From assembly GCA_035578155.1 (NCBI GenBank), contig JAPWDM010000002.1:37186437-37250436 (forward strand): a DNA stretch of 64,000 nt, written 5' to 3'. Under the pieces are notes generated by a model, which did no database searches, was not told where the DNA came from, and saw only the letters and a program-made list of their open reading frames with translations. Numbering within the stretch: position 1 is the first letter of the stretch; each line of letters starts with the position of its first letter. This document shows positions 36,320 to 47,160 of the stretch, one piece after another. This DNA comes from Brachynemurus nebulosus (Eukaryota > Arthropoda > Insecta > Neuroptera > Myrmeleontidae). A program made the translations under genes and the position numbers.

Positions 36320-38195
36320 ATCAAACTTTATTTAATTTAATGTTAAGTGAAGTAAACTGGGAAACTGTAATATTAGAAGCAAATCCTGACAAAAGTTTCC
36401 AGCTTTTTCATGACATATTTACGTATTTTTATAATATGTGTTCTCCGAAAGTAATAAAAAAAATTGCTAATAAAAGAACCAAAAATAATTCGTGGATCAC
36501 CAAAGGCATTATAAAATCAAGTAAAACAAAACGAATGTTATACCAACAGTTACAAATATTAAAAAGAAATAATACAGAGTGTCAAGATCTTGAAAACTAC
36601 TTCGAACTGTACGAAAGATCTTAAAAATAGTAGTTTTAAATGCTAAGCAGATATACAATGGTAATAAAATAGACAAATCTGCAAATAAAGTAAAAAGTGC
36701 GTGGCAACTAATAAACAGCAATACAAATAATACTCGGCAGAAAAACCACAATATATTGGAATTAAAAACAGCTGATGGTAAAAAAACAAATCATCCAACT
36801 GAAATAGTAAATATTTTTAATGATTATTTCATAAACATTCCAAAAACGCTTAAACAAGGTATAACAGTAAAAACGTGAATAAATTTTAGTTATGCAAACA
36901 ATATGTTTCTCTATCCAAGTTCTGCAGATGAAATCTTATCGATATGCATGACATTAAAAAATAAGTTATCAGTAGGTTGGGATGAAATTCCTACATCTGT
37001 AATTAAGAACTCGATCCAAATTACAGCCTATTCAATTAGTAACATATTAAATAAATGCATGCAAAAAGGAAAATTTCCAAAATTGTTAAAATTAAGTGTA
37101 ATAAAACGTCTACATAAAAAGGGGGACAATGATCTGATGGATAATTGTAGGCCGACTGCATTATTATCAAACTTTTCAAAAATTTTTGAAAAGGCTCTGG
37201 CTAACAGACTTCAAGATTTTCTTACCAAGTTTAATATATTTTCAGAATCGCAATTTGGTTTTGTAAAGAAGGGTAGTAGCAACGGTGCTATTTTCGAACT
37301 ATTAAAAGATTTATCAAACGCCTGGAGTAAAAAATATTTAGATACAGCACTATTATTAGATTTATCAAAAGCTTTTGATTGTGTGGATCATAACAAATTA
37401 TTAGGAAAATTATCAGCTAATGGAATTCGAGGAATAGCGAATGACATCTATCAACCGTATTTAATGGATAGAACGCAGTATGTACAAATGATATCCAATG
37501 ATAAGACATATCGACTACCAATTAAGTCAAAAATATCGAACGTGGTAGAGGGCGTACCTCAGGGTTCAGTATTAGGACCAATCTTATTCATTATCTATAT
37601 GAATGATTTCACGGAATCTATTCCGTACAAAACGACCCTGTTTGCAGATGATATTGCAGCAATAATAACGCCAAACGAAGCGGGTATACATCCAAATCTT
37701 AACTCAGCGATTGCAAATATGGATAAATGGTTTAAGGCAAATGGTCTGAAACTAAACGTAGACAAGACACAAGCTTTTAGGCTGGGAAACTACGAATCTG
37801 ATTTATTTCAAAACAGCAACATACTTCAAAACGAAATAAAATACTTAGATATAATAATTGATAACAAATTGAATTGGAGGAATCAGGTAAACGAAATAAC
37901 CAATAAATTGAATAAAAGATTTTATTTATTAACACGCTTAAAAGAAATTGTTCCGAGCAATATATTGATAACGGCTTACTATGCGTACATCTACTCGACG
38001 TTATCTTACGGAATACTATTCTGGGGTACGTCAGTTCATGTAAAAGAGATACTCCTCATTCAAAAAAAGATAATACGACTACTAATCGGATTAAAAGCTC
38101 GAGACAGTTGCAAAGACGCATTCAAAAGCTTGCAAATTCTAACAGTATTCGGAATGCTAGTTCTAGAAGCCGTTATATTCTACAAGCAAGAATAG
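36320..38195 (+). pseudogene. LINE linker and reverse transcriptase
   Basis: The linker (INKRTKNNSWITKGI region) is broken at 36,622 and 36,877. From 36,903 a 430-codon open frame gives the RT: SVGWDEIP, NCRPTALLSNFSKIFEKAL, ESQFGFVKKGSS, ALLLDLSKAFDCVDH (first catalytic Asp), VVEGVPQGSVLGPILFIIYMNDF, TTLFADDIAAI (catalytic pair), KYLDIIID and a terminal YSTLSYGILFWG region ending at 38,195. This frame is intact, but the upstream breaks make the element non-autonomous. Confidence 0.85.
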
Positions 38196-38504
38196 TGTTA
38201 TTTTACTACACGTAGCATAATACACGCTTATTATACGCGAAATAAGTACAATTTGCAGTCAGATCAAACAACATTATCAGCTATTCAAAATAATACGTAA
38301 AACACCATAATAAAGATATGTAACCATACACCTAAACATATACTTGATTTGCCACCTGTGAAATTAAGGAAAAAACTAAAGAATGTGTTAACTAATGAAG
38401 TTTTATATAATATCAGTGATTACTATAGCATAAATTGGGAATTATATTTATAATCAGAAATTTTTCAAATGTAATTACTGTGTAACTTATTCCACAACTG
38501 TATT

Positions 38505-38521
38505 AAGTTTATACGGAAATA

Positions 38522-38611
<90 letters not shown>

Positions 38612-38635
38612 TTTATTTCCGTATAAACTTAGTAC
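38505..38635. repeat. (TA)n array inside a palindrome
   Basis: TA array 38,526-38,608. Its flanks GTTTATACGGAAATAAATA and TATTTATTTCCGTATAAAC are exact complements, so the TA run is the loop of a perfect stem. Confidence 0.9.
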
Positions 38636-38780
38636 AGTTGCTTTATATATAGATAAATTTTAGTGAAGGTTATTTTCGGTTTCTCGTCGTCGAGGCCTCA
38701 AGACAAATTTCTGCCATAGTCCCGGGCTCAGGTCTTTCCGTTGCATCCGCTGTAATAAGTGAATTTAAAGGAAATTCACT
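38636..38780. repeat. Dispersed repeat D, copy 2
   Basis: Shares CTGCCATAGTCCCGGGCTCA and TAGTGAA..TTATTTTCG phrases with 19,388-19,450. Both copies directly follow a (TA)n. GTGAATTTAAAGGAAATTCAC near 38,759 is a hairpin. Confidence 0.6.
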
Positions 38781-39146
38781 TAATAGATATTATATTGTGT
38801 TTTTCATTTTTTTAAAGTACCTGGGTGTAGTTATCTTTGTCGTGCATCTTTGTTTAGAAGCAATAAAGCACATACAGTGCATCTAAATCTAATACTAGAC
38901 ATCATCTTATCAAAAAATTGTTTTCTCTCAAATCAAGCTTTCTGAAAGTGATTTGAATTCGAAATAGGATAATTTAGATGGGAACTTTTTATTTTTGCTA
39001 TCAAAATGACGAAATTTTTTTGAGAAATATTCGCTGCCTCGAGCTATAGCTCACTTAACCTTCCTGTAAATACGCTACTGCTAAAAAATCAACTTACAAA
39101 ATATAAATCCTTTATTTATTTATTTTACATATTTTTTGGATTGCAG
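38781..39146. other. Intron 5, end: no gene
   Basis: AT-rich; finishes in a pyrimidine-rich tract and TTGCAG acceptor for exon 6. Confidence 0.5.
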
Positions 39147-39352
39147 TATTTCAAATTTGGTTCTTGAACGCCAATTCAATTTCTTCTATCACTATGACTT
39201 TATATGGAAATTGACGAAAGCTGGCAAACGGGAACAAGAATGTTTGAAAATACTTCACGGCTTTACTGATAAAGTTATTCAGCAACGAAAACAAGTTCGA
39301 CAATTAAAGCAACAAGACGATCTAAGTAACAATGAGACAAAAAATGAAATTG
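39147..39352 (+). CDS. CYP4: CYP4 P450, coding exon 6
   Basis: Acceptor GGATTGCAG ending at 39,146, donor GTAAGA at 39,353. Encodes the F-G region: ISNLVLERQFNFFYHYDFIW, then LKILHGFTDKVIQQRK, a strongly conserved CYP4 block, and a charged linker. Phase 2 in, phase 1 out. Intron 5 before it is 14.8 kb. Confidence 0.92.
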
Positions 39353-39372
39353 GTAAGATGAATTTTTATTTT

Positions 39373-39960
<588 letters not shown>

Positions 39961-40016
<56 letters not shown>
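39961..40016. repeat. (AAT)n array 2
   Basis: About 18 AAT units directly before the full-length Dong-like element. Confidence 0.95.
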
Positions 40017-40018
<2 letters not shown>

Positions 40019-43000
40019 CGCCCTGTGGGTGGGGGCTTCACTTTGCAGAATTTGCCCACAGTAAGTCCTGCTTGTCGTAAAAGGCGACTAAAAGGACAAC
40101 CCATTAGGATGGAGACCGAGCGCATCAGGGTCACCACTGAATGTGACAGTTTAGATCGCGGTGACGACAGGCTGGGTTCTAGGCAGCCACCTGTCAGCTG
40201 TAACAACACCTTCAGCCAAAATACTACTGCCCTACTTACAGAGTCACCAACACCTTTGGCTCAGCCGACTTTAAGTGTTTCCTCGGAGCACCCTTTGGGG
40301 ACCACTAAAGCTGGTAAGAAGCGTGTGCGTATGCAAAGGACAGATGAATTGAATGAATTCATCGTACGCACATACTTCCAAGTTACTAAACTTGAAACGG
40401 AAAAAACTGGTTACCGTACGAAATTACATCAAGAGTTCGCGCGTACCTATCCTCACCTAAATCGCGTCACTGAACAGAGACTGGCAGACCAAAAGCGTGT
40501 CATTTTCACCAATAACCTTATACCTTCTTCCCTCATAAACACTATTAAAACACAAGTCGCACATCAATTTGCTCAAAATGAAGAAAGTCAGGCCGACGAC
40601 GGCCCACCAGAAATGGGGAGCCCCACACAAAACGACACTCAAAAACTTGTCGAGAATGAGCCTAACTACCATGAAACAGCAGTAAACGACACCCTACTGC
40701 AACAGATCGAACTGGAATTTAACACAGCGCTTACTGAATTCGAAGGGACGGACCCCACACATCGGTACTTGTTGCCTAGACAACACACCTCACGTAGATT
40801 GGCTGAGATCGTTGAGATATTAAATAACATAATACTGCCTCAACACTTGCAAACTTGTGACAATTTTATCGAGTTACACACAGCTATCTACTGTGGAGCC
40901 GTTGCAGCAATACGTTGTAACGGGTCCGATGTAACACCACTTGTAGCGCACAACTCGAAGGAACACAAAACCCCTGCCTGGGAAACACGATTGAATAAAC
41001 GCATCAGCACCATCCGATGCAGCCTCGGCAGAATCACCCAATACCAACAGGGTACGAGGTCCAAACGGCTCAACAAATATATACACGACATATTACACAA
41101 ACACACAGTACACACACAATACGAGGAACCCAATAAAACACTAACAGAGATCAGAGATACGCTTCACCAAAAATTAACAGCACTAGCGAAGCGCTTACGA
41201 AGATATAAGACCAGTACTGAACGCAGACGACAAAACCAAGCGTTCAGCAGAAACGAGAGACAGTTTTATCAGTCTCTAACGAACACGGTAACTGACAGTA
41301 ATGGCTTACCGGAGAAGAACGCACTCCATAGTTTCTGGGCGAATATATGGTCCAACACCATTGACAATAATGACAAAGCCAGCTGGATCGATACAGAGTG
41401 CAGGAATAACGAACATCTTCCGGAGATGCCCTATACGGACATTACTACAGAGGACGTCTCCAGAGCTTTACAGAGATCGCATAACTGGAAGGCACCTGGC
41501 ATCGATAACATACAAAACTACTGGCTCAAACACTTTACATCAACACACAAGTATCTCGCTGAACAATTCACACTATTTATAAGAACACCAAACCTGACAC
41601 CGAAGTTCCTAACGCAGGGTATCACATACATGAAATCTAAAAACAGTGATACAAAAAATCCTGCGAATTATAGGCCTATCACCTGCTTGCCTACAGTGTA
41701 TAAGATTTTGACGTCCAGCTGTCTGGCAGAAAAGATCAATGAGCATTGTCAGATTAACACCATACTGACAGAAGAACAAAAGGGATGTCGAAAGAGGTCA
41801 CAAGGCTGCAAAGAGCAGCTTCTGATTGACTCCGTAGTACTGGAACAAGCGAAAGGGAGACAACGTAACCTGTACACAGCGTTTATTGATTACAAAAAGG
41901 CATTTGATTCGGTCCTGCACTCCTGGTTACGGAGAGTATTGGAGCTGTACAAAATACACCCAAGTATCGTGAACTTTCTTGGAACGATCATGTCCGATTG
42001 GCGAACGACCTTACATTTGAGTATTGGTAATGAAAAAACAGCAAGCGACCTTATTCAAGTAAGACGCGGCATATTCCAAGGCGACTCATTGAGTCCATTA
42101 TGGTTTTGTCTCGCAATGAATCCACTTTCTCGCCTGTTAAATGAAACCAAATACGGTTACAATGTAGGTACGCAAACGAATTCGCGCCATACCATCTCAC
42201 ATCTGATGTATATGGATGATATGAAGATCTATGCAGCTACTAAACATCAATTACAGCAGCTGCAGGGACTTTCCAACGAGGTTTCGCGAGACCTCTGTAT
42301 GGAGTTCGGAATCGATAAATGTCGAACACAATGTCGTTCTGGAGGAAAACGAGATGCGGTCGCATTCGAACTCGAACCAGGGTCTGTTATGCAGCCCATG
42401 GACGAGGGAGAGTCGTACCGGTATCTCGGATTCAATCAGGACGAACGTATAGATCACAGCGCTGTAAAACAACACCTGATGCAGCAATACCTAACGCGTG
42501 TACGGAGACTACTGAACACCCACCTTGATGGAAAAAAAACCATCAAAGCAATTAACACCTACGCAGTTCCGGTGCTAACGTACTCATTTGGGGTAATCAA
42601 ATGGACGCCTACGGACTTGACAAACATCGAGATCAAGACCCGCGTCCTTATGACCAAATACCGAATTCATCATCCCAAAGCAGCGATAGAACGATTGACG
42701 CTGCCAAGAGCCGAAGGGGGTCGGGGTCTTATAGACATAAGGAACACGCATAATAAACAGGTTCATAACTTGCGAGAATACTTTTACACCAAAACATACA
42801 CATCACACTTACACAATGCAATAATCCAAGCCGACAAGGCATACACACCATTAAACCTCTCACACACAGAAATGCCAGATAGTTTTTGCCCATTGGTCAC
42901 GAAGGAGGACAAAATCCAGCAATGGATGCGCAAGCCTCTACATGGGAGACATCCACATGACCTTAACCAGAGTAACGTCGACAAAGCAGCGTCGCACGCC

Positions 43001-44470
43001 TGGTTGAGTCAAGGAAGTCTTTTCCCGGAGACTGAAGGATTCATGCTGGCTATACAAGATCAAGTAATTCATACAAAGAATTACTCAAAATACATACTTC
43101 GTGACTCGTCAATAACATCTGACTTATGCCGGAGATGCCATTCCAAACCCGAAACGATCCAACATATCACAGCTGCCTGTACTCAGCTCGCTCAGTCCGA
43201 ATACAAACACCGTCACGACCAGGTTGGCAAAATTATATACCAGAAACTAGCGGTTAAACACCACCTTATAACCGATAAAACACCATACTACAAGCTCACA
43301 CCAAAAGTAGTAGCGGAGAATGACTCCTGTAGGCTTTACTGGGATCGGTCGATTATTACAGATAAGACCATAAATCATAATCGACCAGATATCACCTTCG
43401 TAATGAAAAACACTAAGACAACCTATCTGATCGATATTGCGGTTCCAAATATACACAACTTACAAAAAACACACGCAGTTAAATTGGATAAATACACTGA
43501 CCTCGCAGCCGAAATAAAACAACAATGGCGAATGGAACATGTCCATATTGTTCCAATAGTGCTCAGTGCCACCGGGGTCATTCCACACACACTACACAAT
43601 AGTTTGAGCCTCTTGGGTCTCCCAAAATACACATATGTCACGATGCAAAAGGCAGTGATCATAAACACGTGTCGTATAGTACGGAAGTTCCTCAGTAATA
43701 CAAATTCGACTGCGATATGTGAAAGCACAAGATCTGCTTCTACTCCATCTGAGCCATCTACAGTGAGCGAACAACACACTGACACCCATCTTACAGACGC
43801 ACAACACACATACATAAACACACAATACACTAACACTGAAACACAAACACTTAACACACATACAGATCCAGATTCGTCTGATGGAGAGGGAGGATCGAGC
43901 AACTGCCGCACCATCACTGTTACCGCTCTGGTGCACAATCCTCCCCAACTCAATAACACACAAAGTCCGTCAACCTCTGTACCGTCTAAACGCGCAATTC
44001 CAGGAACACCCGATCTTAATGAGCATTTTGATGAACCAGAACCCATTTACACCAAGAAACGTAAAATACAACGACACATCCACACACATACACGAACACA
44101 CACACAAACACAAACAGTCCTTTCCCTTCCCTCTGTCCCTAATCCTACCTATTCTCTGAGGACACGAAAACGAACTAGGCTTTCACAGCCGTCTGTCATT
44201 GAGCCAACATCTACGCTCCCACAAAAGTCTCGCCGTACGACCCAGTGTACACCAAAATAGACACATAACACCTCGTTTCAAGCAACAATAACAACAATAT
44301 AAAGAGTGATGTGACAGACCCATCCGTGAATGTACTACGGTACTTTTACGGATTGGTTTGGCACATTACCCTTCCACAGAGCCTAATATCTTGCATAATG
44401 CCGGTATAGGTGAATGTTACCCAGTACTGTCCTACTAAGTAGTGAGCGCCAGGTTGGCGTAAAAGTCTAT
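40017..44470 (+). mobile_element. Full-length R4/Dong-like LINE in (AAT)n
   Basis: One large open frame between a short 5' leader and a 3' UTR that ends with the 56-bp tail and (AAT)5. It is flanked by (AAT)n on both sides. Dong of the silkworm is known to insert in TAA repeats, which fits. It may be the only potentially intact autonomous element in the window. Confidence 0.85.
40109..44260 (+). CDS. R4/Dong-like LINE polyprotein: Myb-like domain, RT, zinc knuckle, REL endonuclease
   Basis: The first ATG after the (AAT)n is 40,109, giving 1,383 codons without a stop. N-terminal part: a Myb/SANT-like segment RTDELNEFIVRTYF with TGYRTKLHQEF. RT: NWKAPGIDNIQNYW, NYRPITCLPTVYKIL, GCRKRSQGCKEQLLID, TAFIDYKKAFDSV (first catalytic Asp), RRGIFQGDSLSPLWF and LMYMDDMKIYA (YMDD). 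C-terminal: CRRCHSKPETIQHITAAC with HRHDQ (CCHC), then the restriction-like nuclease motif RPDITF and YLIDIAVP with a downstream Lys. A Thr/His/Ser-rich tail ends in a basic stretch. The role is target-primed insertion into TAA-rich DNA (family inference). Confidence 0.88.
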   Translation: METERIRVTTECDSLDRGDDRLGSRQPPVSCNNTFSQNTTALLTESPTPLAQPTLSVSSEHPLGTTKAGKKRVRMQRTDELNEFIVRTYFQVTKLETEKTGYRTKLHQEFARTYPHLNRVTEQRLADQKRVIFTNNLIPSSLINTIKTQVAHQFAQNEESQADDGPPEMGSPTQNDTQKLVENEPNYHETAVNDTLLQQIELEFNTALTEFEGTDPTHRYLLPRQHTSRRLAEIVEILNNIILPQHLQTCDNFIELHTAIYCGAVAAIRCNGSDVTPLVAHNSKEHKTPAWETRLNKRISTIRCSLGRITQYQQGTRSKRLNKYIHDILHKHTVHTQYEEPNKTLTEIRDTLHQKLTALAKRLRRYKTSTERRRQNQAFSRNERQFYQSLTNTVTDSNGLPEKNALHSFWANIWSNTIDNNDKASWIDTECRNNEHLPEMPYTDITTEDVSRALQRSHNWKAPGIDNIQNYWLKHFTSTHKYLAEQFTLFIRTPNLTPKFLTQGITYMKSKNSDTKNPANYRPITCLPTVYKILTSSCLAEKINEHCQINTILTEEQKGCRKRSQGCKEQLLIDSVVLEQAKGRQRNLYTAFIDYKKAFDSVLHSWLRRVLELYKIHPSIVNFLGTIMSDWRTTLHLSIGNEKTASDLIQVRRGIFQGDSLSPLWFCLAMNPLSRLLNETKYGYNVGTQTNSRHTISHLMYMDDMKIYAATKHQLQQLQGLSNEVSRDLCMEFGIDKCRTQCRSGGKRDAVAFELEPGSVMQPMDEGESYRYLGFNQDERIDHSAVKQHLMQQYLTRVRRLLNTHLDGKKTIKAINTYAVPVLTYSFGVIKWTPTDLTNIEIKTRVLMTKYRIHHPKAAIERLTLPRAEGGRGLIDIRNTHNKQVHNLREYFYTKTYTSHLHNAIIQADKAYTPLNLSHTEMPDSFCPLVTKEDKIQQWMRKPLHGRHPHDLNQSNVDKAASHAWLSQGSLFPETEGFMLAIQDQVIHTKNYSKYILRDSSITSDLCRRCHSKPETIQHITAACTQLAQSEYKHRHDQVGKIIYQKLAVKHHLITDKTPYYKLTPKVVAENDSCRLYWDRSIITDKTINHNRPDITFVMKNTKTTYLIDIAVPNIHNLQKTHAVKLDKYTDLAAEIKQQWRMEHVHIVPIVLSATGVIPHTLHNSLSLLGLPKYTYVTMQKAVIINTCRIVRKFLSNTNSTAICESTRSASTPSEPSTVSEQHTDTHLTDAQHTYINTQYTNTETQTLNTHTDPDSSDGEGGSSNCRTITVTALVHNPPQLNNTQSPSTSVPSKRAIPGTPDLNEHFDEPEPIYTKKRKIQRHIHTHTRTHTQTQTVLSLPSVPNPTYSLRTRKRTRLSQPSVIEPTSTLPQKSRRTTQCTPK

Positions 44471-44484
44471 AATAATAATAATAA
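44413..44484 (+). repeat. Dong-like 3' tail and (AAT)5
   Basis: GTTACCCAGTACTGTCCTAC through AAAAGTCTAT, then a short (AAT)n. It marks the 3' end of the element. Confidence 0.85.
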
Positions 44485-45250
44485 TGGTGTTGGAAGTGCC
44501 ATCGTCATTCGTGACGATCCTCACGCTTGGTCACTTCCTCCCCAGGCCACTGTGTATACTGCAGAACTATTTGCTATTTTGCAAGCCCTGCGATTCTGTC
44601 AAACATCCGAAGACAGCGCATTCCTCATTTGTTCCGACTCGTTGAGTGCGTTGCAAGCGATCTGCCGCTCTCATACCATCGATCCACTGGTGCAGAATAT
44701 CCTAACGTATCTCTACATGCTCCGCCAGAAGTTTATCACCTTCTTCTGGATACCCGGACATGTGGGGATACCTGGCAATGAACTCGCCGACCAGGCAGCA
44801 CGTCATGCAGCCGAAGTCGGTGAGCCACAGGACATTGCCATACGCCAAGAGGATCTGAGAGTGTGCATTAGATCCGCGATTGATCAGAAATGGCAACGTG
44901 AGTGGAACAACCTCACGGCTAAGCTCAGACAGGTGAAACCTGAGGTCAGAAGAACTCCGGCACCTGTAAATCTGAGCCGGCGAGAGAGTGTAGCCCTGAC
45001 GCGTTTACGCTTGGGCCACACGGCGTTAACACATCGTCATCTTCTCGCCGGTGAGGATCAGCCAAGGTGCGCCGCCTGCGGGACGGCGCTGACCGTGAGG
45101 CATATAGTTGAGGAATGTGTAGCCCTTGAACCATTGCGCCAAAGGCTGCAGCTCCCGAATAATGTAGCCGAAGCTCTTGCTTATGATGCTGCCTCTGAAA
45201 GAAAGATGCTCGAATTTCTCCGAAATTCGCATCTTCTTCAAAGGCTTTAG
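44484..45250 (+). pseudogene. LINE RNase H domain and terminal CCHC
   Basis: An open frame of about 255 codons: TVYTAELFAILQALRF (catalytic Glu), LICSDSLSALQAI (catalytic Asp), FFWIPGHVGIPGNELADQAAR (His and Asp). Then a basic linker, LTRLRLGHTALTHRHLL, and CAACGTALTVRHIVEEC (zinc knuckle). The first catalytic Asp of RNase H and all RT are missing because of 5' truncation. No stop interrupts the remaining part. The same frame runs from the Dong tail by chance. Confidence 0.85.
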
Positions 45251-45399
45251 GGGCATCACATCTCTAAATTTTATTGGAAGTCGTCTCTTGATTCTCTCCC
45301 GACAGTAAATTTTATCTCCCAGCGATTTTAATTTATGTGTTTTAAAATTTTTGTGATTGTCTTAATTTATTTATTTATTAATTATACCCTGTTCCAGCT

Positions 45400-45720
45400 G
45401 GTCTGGCAGGGTACTTTTAGTCTTTTGTTATGCCACTAAGGGCCTTTTACACCCTTAGTGGTACTGTGTGTTATTTATACCTTGTTATTTGTTTTCGTTA
45501 TTGTTTTTGAATGATGTACCACCGAAGGCCTTTTACACCCGAGGTGGTACATCAACTGTTTTTATTTATCTGTGATATTTTGTTATGCCGCTGTAGGCCT
45601 GTTGTTATGGCTCTACAGCGGTATTGTTTTAACTCCTTATTGTGTCGCTGGTGTGCCTGTGGCTCCTCAGCGACGCAATAAGTATTATCTGTGATTACTT
45701 CTGTGATTTATAATTCTAGT
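45400..45720 (+). ncRNA. Row of hairpins in LINE 3' UTR
   Basis: Four stem-loops follow each other. They are CCACTAAGGG/CCCTTAGTGG (about 45,433-45,462), GTACCACC/GGTGGTAC (about 45,517-45,551), CCGCTGTAG/CTACAGCGG (about 45,592-45,623) and CTTATTGTGTCGCTG/CAGCGACGCAATAAG (about 45,636-45,682). Loops often contain GGCCTTTTACACC or GGCCTG. Copies of the last two occur at 4725-4835 on the other strand. Confidence 0.65.
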
Positions 45721-46038
45721 CGTTTGTGTGTTTCTAGTTAGGTTCCTCCACTCCGGGCCCTTTTACACCTCGGAGGGAGTCGCAGCGATTGTCTTCAGGC
45801 CTTGGTGACCGGACGCTCTGTCTAGTACTTATCGTACCGTCATCGTAGCAGGGCTCATCGTTGGATTTTTATATGTGTATGGTTGTCCGTTGTCTAGTGC
45901 ATTTATGTGTCCCTGTCTTTACGTGTTGTTTTTATTTATCATGTTTGGCGGCGCATGCCCTTAGTAGATGATGCCGCCGGGTGCTGCTGACCGCTCCATC
46001 CACCGGCAGCAGTACCCCAATTTTAATCAAAAAAAAAA

Positions 46039-46065
46039 ATAATAATAATAATAATAATAATAACA
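46039..46065. repeat. (AAT)n array 3
   Basis: Eight or nine AAT units between the RNase H LINE poly(A) and the second Dong-like element. Confidence 0.9.
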
Positions 46066-46129
46066 GGTTTTCTACTAGTTCCAAACGATAAAAGAACTAG
46101 GAAGGCTGGTCGTGCTGCGGGTCTCTCGG

Positions 46130-47160
46130 ATATTCCCGCTAATAAAGGCGGAACCAGTCAAAATTCATCTTCTCGTCTCGTGCGCCTGGAGTGGACGGAC
46201 AGCTTGAGGAGAGATTTGCTCACGTGCCGCGTACAAAGTGAGCCAAATAAGAGAGGGTACATGGCAAGGATGCAAACACTCTAATTTAACGCCACAAAAT
46301 CTGCGTGATCATGTAGCCCGAATTATAAAATTAAACATACCTACCGGACATGACGATAATCGAGAAGCTCGCGAAGAAGCTAGGGTTGCTGAAACTGCAG
46401 TGGTGGAAGTTGAACAGGATTCTGCGGTCAACGGTGAGAGCTCGACCAATAACATCATAGAGCGGGATCAACCGGTAACTTCCGGTGGCAGCGTAGTTAC
46501 TGAGGCACAGACGGACTTGTTAAATCAAGCCAACACAGATACTGTGCTAGAGTCTAACACCAGAACAAGTTCAACTCCCACACAGAATGATGTCGATCTA
46601 AATAAATCCCTTTCTGTCTCAGACAATTTAAGAAAACAATTTCGCGATCTTCTCGATACCGATTTAAACTTTGACAAACGACCACGTCTCAAATACAGAC
46701 GGACGTATGTAAAGGGCGAACAACTGACCCTACTAAACGAAATTTTGGACGATCATCTATCCCCATCCAGTGATCTCACCGACGTCGACAACGCAGTATA
46801 TGCAGCGATGCGTGTCCTGACCCCATGTTCTAAGCAGGAAAAGACTGCAGAAGAGAAGGCACGTATTCGTCTTAAACAAATTGACACCAAGGTGAGGGCA
46901 CTACGACAGCTGGTATCGCGTATCCAATGTGTGATAGAATATATTCAGACCAACAGGCGTTTTACGCGAAAGGCCCGGGCTTTTGCCAGAGAACTAAGGT
47001 ACCGCTATCACACGATAAATTTGGGTAATCTGTTGACCATCAAACAGACACATTTGGATAAGATACGCGCACTGGCCCGGGCCAAGAAGAAAGTAGCCCG
47101 GCGTGAACGGTGTATTCGGGAAAATAAGATCTTTAACTCGAACGCCTTCACGCCTGTTCG
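46130..47160 (+). pseudogene. Dong-like N-terminal region
   Basis: RLEWTDSLRRDLLTCRVQS and KRGYMARM in one frame give the Myb-like start seen in the first copy. A frameshift at about 46,270 leads to the main frame (NLRDHVARIIKLN) with an acidic Ser/Thr/Asn linker and a basic helix region (ALRQLVSRIQCVIEYIQTN, FARELRYRYHTIN) that probably binds nucleic acid. Ends at 47,165 after another shift. Confidence 0.7.

Larger units (their letters stand above)
35858..38455 (+). mobile_element. CR1/L2/Jockey-like LINE, 5'-truncated and broken
   Basis: Holds the back half of an EEP endonuclease and a nearly complete RT. The 3' UTR extends to about 38,520. No RNase H. It lies in P450 intron 5. The clade call rests on RT wording and is not certain. 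Confidence 0.75.
44484..46038 (+). mobile_element. 5'-truncated LINE with RNase H and structured 3' UTR
   Basis: Begins abruptly inside an RNase H domain, carries a 780-bp 3' UTR and ends in poly(A) followed by (AAT)n. The UTR matches the - strand fragment at 4330-5480. The clade is not settled; RNase H and a terminal CCHC are common in R1/I/LOA-type LINEs. Confidence 0.8.

Noticed and set aside
42231..42528. Extra frames within the Dong-like RT, both strands
   Set aside because: Shadow frames of a strong coding region with conserved RT motifs in the main frame.
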